Source of the DNA: Tautonia sociabilis
Lineage (GTDB): Bacteria; Planctomycetota; Planctomycetia; Isosphaerales; Isosphaeraceae
Reading direction: 5' to 3'
DNA: 64,000 bases
NCBI RefSeq assembly: GCF_003977685.1
Contig: NZ_RYZH01000015.1
Span: 62,001-126,000, forward strand
Under the pieces are notes generated by a model, which searched no databases, was not told the DNA's origin, and saw only the letters and a list, made by a program, of their open reading frames with translations. Below are positions 26,284 through 33,590 of the stretch, in pieces (the first letter of the stretch is position 1; every line of letters starts with the position of its first letter). The position numbers and the translations under genes were made by a program.

Positions 26284-27774
26284 ATGCAAGCAGAACAGCT
26301 GCCCCTAGAGCCGTCCGACCTAGGCACGCTCAATGTCATCCGGGTGGAGACGGCCCTCTCGCGATACCCCGTGCATCGGCTTGCGAAGAAGGGCAGCATC
26401 GTCATCGAGATCCGCGAAGAGGACGAGCGGGGGCAGACGACCCTGCGCTGGGAGGTGAGCCACAACAGCCGCTACGGGCAGCCCGGACCGCTGGCCTACA
26501 AGGTCGACACCCTGATCGTGAACCGGAGGATCGAAGGCGCGCCCCGCCCCGTCCCCCGGGTCATCAGGCTGGGGAGCCTGCGCGACATCTGCCGGGAGCT
26601 CGGGGTCAACGAGGGCCAGGCCACGCGCAACGTCAAGAAGGCCCTCTATCAGAACGCCTTCGCCGGCATCCGGGCGAAGATCCGCTACAAGCTCGCCGAC
26701 GGTGCCGAGCGCAGCATCGAGATCGGCGACACCCGCTACGCGGTCGTCTTCACAGGCGAGAAGCTCCCCGACGGCCGCACGGCGGACGCCGTCTACCTCA
26801 TCCTCCACGACTTCTTCCGGGAGGTGGTCAACAACGCCACCACGCGCCCCCTCGACTACGACTACCTCCGGGGGCTCACCCCCGCCTCGCAGCGGTTCTA
26901 CGAGCTGGTGAGCTACCAGATCTTCGGGGCGCTGAAGCACGGCCGCGCGCGGGCGCGGCTGGCCTATTCGGAATACTGCACCTATGCCCCGCAGACGCGG
27001 TATTTCGACTGGGAGCACGTGCGCAAGCAGATGGCCAAGGTGCATGCCCCGCATCGGAAGTCCGGCTACCTCGAGGATATCGCGTTCGAGGCCAGGACCG
27101 ATCGCGACGGGCAGCCCGACTGGCTCATGCTCTACATCCCGGGCGCGAAGGCCAGGGCGGAATACCGGACGTTCACGAAGAAGGGGGGGACAGCCCTCCC
27201 GGCCGCCGAGGATCCGAAGGAGATGCCCGAGCTCGCCCCCTCCCCTGCCCCGGGTCAGACGGGCCCGGAGCAAGAGCTCATCGCCCGGGGGGTCACGGCC
27301 TTAACCGCTTCCGGGCTGGTTCGGGAGTATCCCGCCGATCGCATCGAGGCCAAGATCGAGGTCCTCGATTGGCTGCTCGAGAAGAAGGACAAGCGGGCCT
27401 CGGCGAGCCCGGCGGGGTTCCTCGTCGAATCGATCCGCAAAGACTATGCGCCCCCGAAGGGCTTCGAGAGCAGGGCGGAGCGGAAGGCGAGAGAGCAGGC
27501 CGAGCAGGAGCGGCAGCGGCAGGAGGCCGAGGCCAGGAGGCGGCAGAAGCAGGAGCAGGCCCGCGAGAAGGCGATACAGGTCAGGATCGCGAAGCACTGG
27601 GACGGCCTGACTCCCGAGGAACAGGATCGGCTCGACGCCGAGGCGCTGGAGCAGGCCGAGGAGTCGCTCGCCAGGTCCTATCGCGAGATGGCGGAGAGCA
27701 GGAACCCGATGGCGGCGGGATTCCTGCGGCTCATCCGCGAGGCCCACATCAAGAAGCTGCTCGGCATCTCGTAG
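26284..27774 (+). CDS. Plasmid replication initiator protein
   Basis: 496 residues from the ATG at 26284 (a TTG at 26260 in the same frame is possible). It should bind the iterons upstream and open the origin. The first 300 residues are a Rep-type domain with winged-helix-like blocks: LRDICRELGVNEGQATRNVK, LRGLTPASQRFYELVSYQIF, RLAYSEYCTYAPQTRYFDWE and WLMLYIPGAKARAEYRTF. A Pro-rich linker follows, then a helical domain with a charged coiled coil of alternating Glu/Arg/Gln around residues 400-440. The iterons, the inverted repeat and parS-like sites on both sides support the role. No signs of truncation. Confidence 0.85.
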   Translation: MQAEQLPLEPSDLGTLNVIRVETALSRYPVHRLAKKGSIVIEIREEDERGQTTLRWEVSHNSRYGQPGPLAYKVDTLIVNRRIEGAPRPVPRVIRLGSLRDICRELGVNEGQATRNVKKALYQNAFAGIRAKIRYKLADGAERSIEIGDTRYAVVFTGEKLPDGRTADAVYLILHDFFREVVNNATTRPLDYDYLRGLTPASQRFYELVSYQIFGALKHGRARARLAYSEYCTYAPQTRYFDWEHVRKQMAKVHAPHRKSGYLEDIAFEARTDRDGQPDWLMLYIPGAKARAEYRTFTKKGGTALPAAEDPKEMPELAPSPAPGQTGPEQELIARGVTALTASGLVREYPADRIEAKIEVLDWLLEKKDKRASASPAGFLVESIRKDYAPPKGFESRAERKAREQAEQERQRQEAEARRRQKQEQAREKAIQVRIAKHWDGLTPEEQDRLDAEALEQAEESLARSYREMAESRNPMAAGFLRLIREAHIKKLLGIS

Positions 27775-28007
27775 AAAATGCGGCCGGTTGGCCCGGCCTC
27801 GGCGACGCGGATTGCCGGGGCGCTACGGCGAGCGGTTAATTCGTCGCCTCGCCGTGGACCTGCCCCAACGCTTCGGGCGGGACTTCGGCCGTTGGAATCG
27901 TCAGCAGACGCGGGCCTCCTTCCGCGCCTACCCGCAAAAAGTCCGGACACTGTCTGGATAATTCGACCTCTCCAGGTCCCTTTCCGCTGCCCTGGTCGCA
28001 CAGAAGG

Positions 28008-28020
28008 TTCCACGGTGGAA
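28008..28020 (+). repeat. parS-like palindrome, copy a
   Basis: TTCCACGGTGGAA. Same motif as at 28127, 29849, 29959, 30032 and 31807, all around the parAB genes. Confidence 0.7.
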
Positions 28021-28126
28021 GCCCCAGGGGATCATCGGGCTGACGGGCGAGATCCCGAGGGTGATCATGTCGCGGAACGAGGCCGCGGGACGATCTTTCG
28101 GGCTCCCGCCCGCACATCGGGAACGG

Positions 28127-28139
28127 TTCCACCGTGGAA
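28127..28139 (+). repeat. parS-like palindrome, copy b
   Basis: TTCCACCGTGGAA, the reverse complement of copy a. Confidence 0.7.
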
Positions 28140-28216
28140 TCGACCGGCGATGACCGCGGGCGACGCCGGCCCTCGAACCTGCGGGCGTACGGGTCGACTG
28201 ACCGCGGCGCGGCCAA

Positions 28217-29140
28217 TCAGGCGCCCGACCAGGGGCCCCCCGGATTCCAGGTCTGGTCGAACGGAGTCTCGCCGACGATCGCTTGCACGGGTGGCATGAG
28301 GAAGCCGTCCAGGAACTTGCACACCTGCTCCAGGCCGGTGCCGCCCACGTCGAGCGCGCTCTTCCTGATGAACGCCTGCCACTGTCTGGACTTGCCGGCA
28401 TCGGTCCCGAACGCCGCCGTCAGTGCCAGCGGGGTCTCGGCGGATAGCGCGGTCTTGCGCCTTCGGAACGTGGCCCCGATCGCCCGGCACAGCTCCGGTC
28501 CATCGAACGCGAAGCGGTTGGCGAGGAACCACAGGTCGTAGAAATCCTTCATCCGGCTGTTGGCGATCCCCAGCATCACCATCGCCTGGAACTTCTCCGC
28601 CACCACCGCCGGCCTCGGGTACGCCTTGAGCACCGGGGCCGGCAACTCCAGCATCGCGGGGTAAGTGAGCTTCGCCGGTCGCGGCACGACCGCATCCCCG
28701 AAGCCGACGTCCACTTGCAGGTCGATCCGCGCCTTCCCCAGGAATACCCGGCAGACCAGCCGCACGCCCTCGTACTGCTGGTCCTCCCTGATCCGATCGG
28801 CGGTCACGGAATCCGGGTCGAAAACCAGCCCGTCGTCCTCGACGGCTAACCCGCATACGGCACGGAAAACCTGGGCGACCGCTCCGAGCGAGGCGTCGCC
28901 CCTGCCGAGCAGGTCCAGGTCGCGGGTCGGACGATGCGGCTGATCAGCCCAGACCCGGAACAGCATCGCCCCTTTCAGGACGAACTCGTCCCGGTGCTCC
29001 GAGCGGCTCAGGCGATAGAGGAGGCGCTCGATGACGTAGCGGGTGAGGACGTGCTGGAAGTCCTCCCCCTGTCGCCGGGCCAGCATCATGAGCCGGTCGC
29101 GGACGGAGGCGGCGATGTTGCGGGGCCTGTCCTTGCTCAC
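28217..29140 (-). CDS. abiEii: AbiEii-type nucleotidyltransferase toxin
   Basis: 307 residues of the AbiEii/AbiGii nucleotidyltransferase toxin family (type IV toxin-antitoxin). The nucleotidyltransferase core is visible as LKGAMLFRVW followed by RPTRDLDLLGRGD, where the Asp pair would bind metal, and a downstream helical part FQAMVMLGIANSRMKDFYDL that is typical of the family. Its ATG overlaps the stop of the upstream antitoxin gene by 4 nt. It would block growth when a phage or plasmid loss disturbs the antitoxin. The operon lies between two clusters of parS-like sites. Confidence 0.88.
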   Translation of the reverse strand: MSKDRPRNIAASVRDRLMMLARRQGEDFQHVLTRYVIERLLYRLSRSEHRDEFVLKGAMLFRVWADQPHRPTRDLDLLGRGDASLGAVAQVFRAVCGLAVEDDGLVFDPDSVTADRIREDQQYEGVRLVCRVFLGKARIDLQVDVGFGDAVVPRPAKLTYPAMLELPAPVLKAYPRPAVVAEKFQAMVMLGIANSRMKDFYDLWFLANRFAFDGPELCRAIGATFRRRKTALSAETPLALTAAFGTDAGKSRQWQAFIRKSALDVGGTGLEQVCKFLDGFLMPPVQAIVGETPFDQTWNPGGPWSGA

Positions 29141-29739
29141 GCCAGCGACTCCAGGTACGGCCTCATCACGTTGGCCATCCGGCGGGCCCGCGCAGCGCCG
29201 TGCAGCTCGTCCATGGTCGCCCGCCCCCCTCTCCAGCAGTCGCGCAGGGCCTCCAGGGCCACGTCCAGCCCGATCTTGTTGCGGTACTTGAAACAGTCGG
29301 CCACGGTGTGGGACGGGTCGGTCACCCGCACGGGCACCCCTTCCACGGTGTGTCCCTCCACCCCCTCAGCCAGCGCGGCGCCGGAGAATCGCACCACCCG
29401 CAGCGGCGGGTACTCGACCTTCGGCAGCCGGGCCTTGCGGTCGATCGCCAGCCAGACCTCGAAGGGTGCCTGGGTCGTCAGCCCGTGGAACCGCAGGGCC
29501 GACAGGAGGCAGACGACGCCGTGCGGCACCCGCTTGCAGGCCTCGGCGAGGCCGTGGTGCTCGGTCGGTTCGCCCTCGGCCAGGACGTACAGGCCCCGGG
29601 AGGGGCGCTCAAGCACGCCCGCCCGGTGGAGCCGATCGAGGTAGGTGCGAGGGATCCCTCGTCCCTCGAGGTCGCGCGGGCGCACGACCCCCATGCGATG
29701 CACCAGGTCCAGCAGTTCCTCGGATTTCGTTCGCGGCAT
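29137..29739 (-). CDS. abiEi: AbiEi-type antitoxin/autorepressor
   Basis: 200 residues. The N-terminal winged helix (LLDLVHRMGVVRPRDLEGRG, then YLDRLHRAGVLERPSRGLY) fits AbiEi, which represses its own operon. The C-terminal domain includes GVVCLLSALRFHGLTTQAPF and VRVTDPSHTVADCFKYRNKI, both characteristic of the family. Read on the minus strand, it precedes and overlaps the toxin gene. The 20 bp upstream are AT-rich (TTAATATTGG on the plus strand), a likely promoter zone. Confidence 0.88.
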   Translation of the reverse strand: MPRTKSEELLDLVHRMGVVRPRDLEGRGIPRTYLDRLHRAGVLERPSRGLYVLAEGEPTEHHGLAEACKRVPHGVVCLLSALRFHGLTTQAPFEVWLAIDRKARLPKVEYPPLRVVRFSGAALAEGVEGHTVEGVPVRVTDPSHTVADCFKYRNKIGLDVALEALRDCWRGGRATMDELHGAARARRMANVMRPYLESLA

Positions 29740-29848
29740 GTTACTTAGTGTAGGCTGTCGTTAATATTGGCCGACATTATGCAACAAAGCCTTCGGCCCG
29801 TCAATCTTGTGCCCCTCCCCTGTTCGCCCCCCCATGCGCCGCGTCCGG

Positions 29849-29861
29849 TTCCACGGTGGAA
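29849..29861 (+). repeat. parS-like palindrome, copy c
   Basis: TTCCACGGTGGAA, 210 bp before the parA start. Confidence 0.7.
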
Positions 29862-29958
29862 GTGGGAGCCGGATCCTCCGGGGGGCGACCGGGGGGTGCG
29901 GCCCGGCGACCCCTGCCCGGATCGGCCGCCCGGGATCCTCGACTCCCGCCCCGCCCGA

Positions 29959-29971
29959 TTCCAAGGTGGAA
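29959..29971 (+). repeat. parS-like palindrome, copy d (one mismatch)
   Basis: TTCCAAGGTGGAA, 100 bp before the parA start. Confidence 0.6.
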
Positions 29972-30031
29972 GCCGGATCGGCCGAAGGCCGCCGCGGGCG
30001 GCGGCCGATAAAGCCACCGATGCAGGACCAG

Positions 30032-30044
30032 TTCCACGGTGGAA
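30032..30044 (+). repeat. parS-like palindrome, copy e
   Basis: TTCCACGGTGGAA, ending 14 bp before the parA start, just ahead of its ribosome-binding site, so ParB binding could also regulate parAB. Confidence 0.7.
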
Positions 30045-30058
30045 TCGGAGGGGATGCG

Positions 30059-30880
30059 ATGCCGGCACGGACGTACGTGGCGCTCAACAGGAAGGGGGGG
30101 GTCGGCAAGACCTCCACCTGCTTCCACTGGGGGGGCGAGCTGGCCCGCCGCGGGCAGCGGGTGCTGCTGATCGACCTCGACCCCCAGCGGAATTTGACCG
30201 ATAAGCTGCTGATGGACCCGGAGACCGGCGAGGTGCCCGAGGTCCCATACGAGGAGACGGTGGCGGCTCTGTTCGACCCGGAGGTCTATGTCGAGGACCG
30301 CGCGAGCCTCGTCCGGCCGACCCGGCACGCCAATGTCTCCGTCCTGCCCGGTGCCCACCGGATGGAGCACCTCAACATGGGCAACCCGGCGACCGACGAC
30401 CGGCAGCTCGTGCTCCGGGACTTCGTCGACGAGGTGCGCGACCGGTTCGACTCGATCATCTGCGACTGCCCGCCCAACATCATGATCGGCAGCTGGGCGG
30501 CGATGGCGGCCGGCGACGGCGTGATCGTGCCGCTCCAGGCCGAGGACTTCGGCGCGATGGGCCTGAAGCTCCTCAACGAGTCGCTCGTGCAGGTCCGCCG
30601 CGAGGCCAACCCGGGGCTCGCCCTGCTCGGCTACCTCCTGATGATGTACGACGACAAGTCGCCGCTGCACCGGGCCTACGCCCAGACGATCCGGGACTCC
30701 TACCCGGGCCGGGTGCTGGAGACCGCCGTGCCCGTCTCGCGTGACCTCAAGATGGCCGTCACCACCGGGCTGCCGATCACCCTGTTCAAGCCGCGCAGCA
30801 AGGCCGCCAAGGTGATGCAGGCGCTGTGCGACGAGCTGCTCGCCCGCGACGGTTCCGCGGAGCTCAAGGAGGTCGCCTGA
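30059..30880 (+). CDS. parA: ParA partition ATPase (replicon A)
   Basis: 273 residues from the ATG at 30059, with GGAGGGG about 8 nt upstream. The deviant Walker A is NRKGGVGKTST (residues 10-20), motif A-prime is LLIDLDPQ, and Walker B is SIICDCPPN. It would form the nucleoid-bound ATPase gradient that moves the plasmid. It lacks a long N-terminal DNA-binding extension, like type Ib or chromosomal-type ParA. parB follows with a 1-base TGATG overlap. Confidence 0.93.
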   Translation: MPARTYVALNRKGGVGKTSTCFHWGGELARRGQRVLLIDLDPQRNLTDKLLMDPETGEVPEVPYEETVAALFDPEVYVEDRASLVRPTRHANVSVLPGAHRMEHLNMGNPATDDRQLVLRDFVDEVRDRFDSIICDCPPNIMIGSWAAMAAGDGVIVPLQAEDFGAMGLKLLNESLVQVRREANPGLALLGYLLMMYDDKSPLHRAYAQTIRDSYPGRVLETAVPVSRDLKMAVTTGLPITLFKPRSKAAKVMQALCDELLARDGSAELKEVA

Positions 30881-31782
30881 TGTCCAAGATGACCGACAAG
30901 CTCGGCGGCGCCATGCGGAACAGCCTGGGGGTGGGCACGCCGGCCGCGGCGGAGGCCCAGGCCGCCCCGCCCGCCGGCAACAGCCTCTACGCCGGGACCC
31001 GGGCGATCGCCGAGGCGAGGTCCATCCCGGTGGATCGCATCGCGCCGGACCCCGACCAGCCGCGGCAGCAGTTCGACTCGGAGGCGCTGGCCGAGCTGGG
31101 GCTCTCGATGAAGCGCCGCGGCCAGCTGCAGCCGATCCGGGTGCGCGAGGACAAGGAGCACGACCGCTTCATCGTCGTGGCGGGGGAGCGTCGCTGGAGG
31201 GCGGCGAAGATGATGGAGATCCCCGCCCTGGACTGCGTCATCGTTAAGCGGGCGATGACCGACTCCGAGAAGCTGACGCTCCAGCTGATCGAGAACTGCG
31301 TCCGCGAGGACCTGAAGCCGATCGAGCAGGCGCACGCCTTCAAGGCCCTGATGGACCGCGAGGGCTGGACGGCGGAGCAGGTGGCCAAGGAGCTGAACCT
31401 CTCCCCGCAGACGGTCGGCCGGGCCCTGGCGCTGCTGGGCCTGCCCGGGCCAGTGCAGGAGCTGGTCGAGACCGGCAGCCTGCCGCCGTCGACCGCCGCA
31501 GAGCTGCGGAGCATCGGCGACCCGGCCAAGCAGGTCGAGGTGGCCACCGCGATCGTCCGCGACGGGAAGAACCGCGACCAGGCCCTGGCGGAGATCCGGG
31601 CCCACGCCCCGCGGCGGCGGGCCGCCCCGGCCCAGTGCGCCTACGACGTAGCCGGCGGCCAGGTGATCGTCAAGGGACGCGGCCCCTGCCAGGACCCGGC
31701 CGCCAAGATCCGCGCCCTCCGCGAGGCGCTCGAACAGGCCGAGGCGGAGGGCCGGGACCGGGGACGCCGCGAGGTCGCGTGA
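30880..31782 (+). CDS. parB: ParB/Spo0J-family partition protein (replicon A)
   Basis: 300 residues. The N-terminal CTP-binding ParB domain is clear: IPVDRIAPDPDQPRQQFD, then LQPIRVRED and VVAGERRWRAAKM (the GERRxRA motif). A helix-turn-helix follows at about residues 165-190 (EQVAKELNLSPQTVGRALAL). It should bind the 13-bp palindromes around the operon. Start chosen at 30880 because it overlaps the parA stop and has AAGGAGG upstream. Confidence 0.93.
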   Translation: MSKMTDKLGGAMRNSLGVGTPAAAEAQAAPPAGNSLYAGTRAIAEARSIPVDRIAPDPDQPRQQFDSEALAELGLSMKRRGQLQPIRVREDKEHDRFIVVAGERRWRAAKMMEIPALDCVIVKRAMTDSEKLTLQLIENCVREDLKPIEQAHAFKALMDREGWTAEQVAKELNLSPQTVGRALALLGLPGPVQELVETGSLPPSTAAELRSIGDPAKQVEVATAIVRDGKNRDQALAEIRAHAPRRRAAPAQCAYDVAGGQVIVKGRGPCQDPAAKIRALREALEQAEAEGRDRGRREVA

Positions 31783-31790
31783 GCCGCCCC

Positions 31791-33053
31791 TCACGCCGCG
31801 GCGCGGTCCCACCGCGGAATCGCCCGCCCGACGGGGACGAGCCCCTCCCGGGCCCCGCGCCCTCGGGGGGGCGGCCCGCCCGCGGGGCAGGGGGGGGCCG
31901 GCCGGCACGCCGCCTGATCCGCCGCCTCGGCGCGGGCCCTGAGGCGGGCGAGCGCCGCCCGCGCCTCGTCCTCCTCGGCGAGCGTGATGTGGTGCCAGAG
32001 CCGCCTGCGGACGATCCCCATGAAGATCCGCGGCGCCTCGCGGAACTTCCGCGCCCGGATCATGGCCGAGAAGAAGTTGAGCCGGTCGGCCTCGGTGTCG
32101 GCGACGAGGCCCCGGGCGACCGCCTGCCGGTACAGCTCCTCCGCCCGCGAGAGCGTGCGCAGGTCCTCGGGCCGCACGTCCCGGATCGAGGCTTCCGGCC
32201 GGACACCAGCCTCCTGGTTTTTAGATACGGAAGTAGTTTTAAGGTCTTTATATGGGGGTGCAGATCCGGTGCGCCCGGGGAGCGGCAGGGGTGCAGATCC
32301 CGTGCACGCGGCCCCCGCGCCGAAGTCGAGGTTGATGACGAAGTAGGCGCCGTCGCGGTTTAGCTTCCGCTGCAGGGAGGCCGTGTCCCTCGTGATGAAG
32401 CCGAGCCCGATCAGCCGGGCCCGGGCGGCCTTCACCGCCCGGAGGCTCAGCCCGAAGTGCTCCGCGATCCAGGAGGCCTTCACCGTCCCGCGCGGGACGA
32501 TCTCCCCTCCCCCGCCGCGGAACGACAGGCCCCGCAGCAGGTGCGCGACCACGGTGAGGAAGAGGCTCGGCGTCGCCTCCCTCGAGAGGAAGCGCAGGAG
32601 CGACCGCGGCACCGGGATCGGGCGGGTCGCCCGGCGGCCGCCCGAGGCGCGCTCGATGAGCGGCCCGGCGAACGGGAGCGGCTCGTCGGCCACCGCCAGG
32701 TCGCGGCTCCCGCCCCGGATGAGCCCGGCCCGCCTCAGGGCCGAGAGGTCCCGCCGGATCAGCGATCCCTTCGAGCCGACCAGCGGCTCGAACTCGGTGA
32801 GCCGGTACAGGACGCCGGCCAGGGGCCTCATGCCCGCTTTCGCCCGGCGGCGGCCCGCAGCATCCCGGATCGCCAGCAGGTGCAGGACCGCGGCGTACAC
32901 GCGCAGCGCCCGGAACGAGATGAGGCCTGCGTTATACGCGGCGACCGCGTTCAGAAGGATGATCGGCGTGACCGCCTTATACCCGGATTTTGGTTGCACT
33001 TCCCCCGTCCTCCCCGAAAAGGAGGCGAAAATCGCCCCGGCCGCATGGCACAC
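31791..33053 (-). CDS. Winged-helix Rep-like protein (replicon B)
   Basis: 420 residues, convergent with parB and ending 9 bp from it. The middle contains winged-helix-like sequence (LIRRDLSALRRAGLIRGG and WIAEHFGLSLRAVKAARARL), and the C-terminal third (DVRPEDLRTLSRAEELYRQA to EEDEARAALARLRARA) is shared with 25366-25953 and the relic at 16135-16430. A Gly/Pro/Arg tail follows. The gene begins beside a noncoding zone with small-RNA-like units, an AT-rich segment and dense palindromes, so a role in replication or copy control of a second replicon is likely but not proven. Confidence 0.65.
   Translation of the reverse strand: MCHAAGAIFASFSGRTGEVQPKSGYKAVTPIILLNAVAAYNAGLISFRALRVYAAVLHLLAIRDAAGRRRAKAGMRPLAGVLYRLTEFEPLVGSKGSLIRRDLSALRRAGLIRGGSRDLAVADEPLPFAGPLIERASGGRRATRPIPVPRSLLRFLSREATPSLFLTVVAHLLRGLSFRGGGGEIVPRGTVKASWIAEHFGLSLRAVKAARARLIGLGFITRDTASLQRKLNRDGAYFVINLDFGAGAACTGSAPLPLPGRTGSAPPYKDLKTTSVSKNQEAGVRPEASIRDVRPEDLRTLSRAEELYRQAVARGLVADTEADRLNFFSAMIRARKFREAPRIFMGIVRRRLWHHITLAEEDEARAALARLRARAEAADQAACRPAPPCPAGGPPPRGRGAREGLVPVGRAIPRWDRAAA
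31807..31819 (+). repeat. Possible parS-like site, copy f (two mismatches)
   Basis: TCCCACCGCGGAA, 24 bp after the parB stop and inside the 3' end of the Rep-like gene. Confidence 0.4.
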
Positions 33054-33082
33054 CTCGCCCGTGCTACCTCGCTGATTGGCCG

Positions 33083-33112
33083 TTGACGTCGGGGGAAAGG
33101 GCGGTCTACACT
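33083..33112 (+). promoter_or_regulatory. Promoter of small-RNA-like unit 1
   Basis: TTGACG (33083-33088), 18-bp spacer, TACACT (33107-33112). The same arrangement recurs at 33327-33356. Confidence 0.6.
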
Positions 33113-33118
33113 ACGAAG

Positions 33119-33198
33119 TGCCAGTCCATAGTGGTGTCGCCTCCCCCGCGGGGGGCCTCACCGAAAGCAGAAAAGCGAGCCTGCCAGCTCGTTTTTTT
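33119..33198 (+). ncRNA. Putative small RNA 1
   Basis: About 80 nt from the predicted start to an intrinsic terminator (CGAGC, 6-nt loop, GCTCG, then seven T at 33192-33198). It contains a C/G-rich hairpin (CCCCCGCGGGGG). No open frame with a ribosome-binding site is present. It is divergent from the Rep-like gene, so it is not antisense to its coding region; a role in plasmid copy control or regulation in trans is possible. Confidence 0.45.
33176..33198 (+). terminator. Intrinsic terminator of unit 1
   Basis: CGAGC (33176-33180) pairs with GCTCG (33187-33191), then TTTTTTT. Confidence 0.65.
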
Positions 33199-33326
33199 GT
33201 GCCCGAAGCCGCTCGCCTACAACATTGTCTTCCTCATTGTCAGTCCTCGACGCGAGGGGGCCGCAGCTCCCCCGCTACTCCCGGTCGCGGGGCGCACTCG
33301 CCCCGTCCGAACCGAAACTTTCGCCG

Positions 33327-33356
33327 TTGACGTGTGCGGGGAAGTGGGAATAGGCT
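33327..33356 (+). promoter_or_regulatory. Promoter of small-RNA-like unit 2
   Basis: TTGACG (33327-33332), 18-bp spacer, TAGGCT (33351-33356). The preceding GCCG and the G/A-rich spacer match the unit 1 promoter. Confidence 0.55.
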
Positions 33357-33362
33357 GGTCGG

Positions 33363-33421
33363 GTCAAGTGGCGACAGCCATCCCGTTTTCGAAACCAGCA
33401 TTCCCGGATGCTGGTTTTTTT
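33363..33421 (+). ncRNA. Putative small RNA 2
   Basis: About 59 nt from the predicted start to a strong terminator. Both units share the promoter layout, a mid-region AGTGG element, a terminator with seven T and a downstream TGCCCG, so they look like a diverged tandem duplication 244 bp apart. Confidence 0.45.
33395..33421 (+). terminator. Intrinsic terminator of unit 2
   Basis: CCAGCAT (33395-33401), loop TCCCGG, ATGCTGG (33408-33414), then TTTTTTT. One of the clearest terminators in the window. Confidence 0.8.
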
Positions 33422-33487
33422 ATGCCCGCAGTCTTTTGCTCCATGCGGTGCCCCTGGCGCACCGTCCGCCGGATCCTCCACGTCAGT

Positions 33488-33590
33488 TGCTTAAACATGC
33501 TTAAACCCATCAAATGGGGGAGCCGAGATTCTCGCAAGAGGGAATTTTCGGAGATATGGTATTGATAATAGGATCATTTATGCAGGTATA
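33488..33590. other. AT-rich segment, possible DNA-unwinding element of replicon B
   Basis: In otherwise GC-rich DNA this stretch is AT-rich: TTAAACATGCTTAAACCC, then GGAATTTTCGGAGATATGG and TATTGATAATAGGATCATTT. It ends where the palindromic repeats begin, as expected for an origin. Confidence 0.5.

Larger units (their letters stand above)
27775..28216. other. Intergenic region with two parS-like palindromes
   Basis: This 442-bp stretch after rep holds no convincing gene. It carries two copies of the 13-bp palindrome listed below, 119 bp apart. Confidence 0.6.
29740..30058. other. Leader region of parAB with three parS-like palindromes
   Basis: A 319-bp divergent spacer between abiEi and parA. 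It begins AT-rich, then carries palindrome copies c, d and e. No gene seen. Confidence 0.6.
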
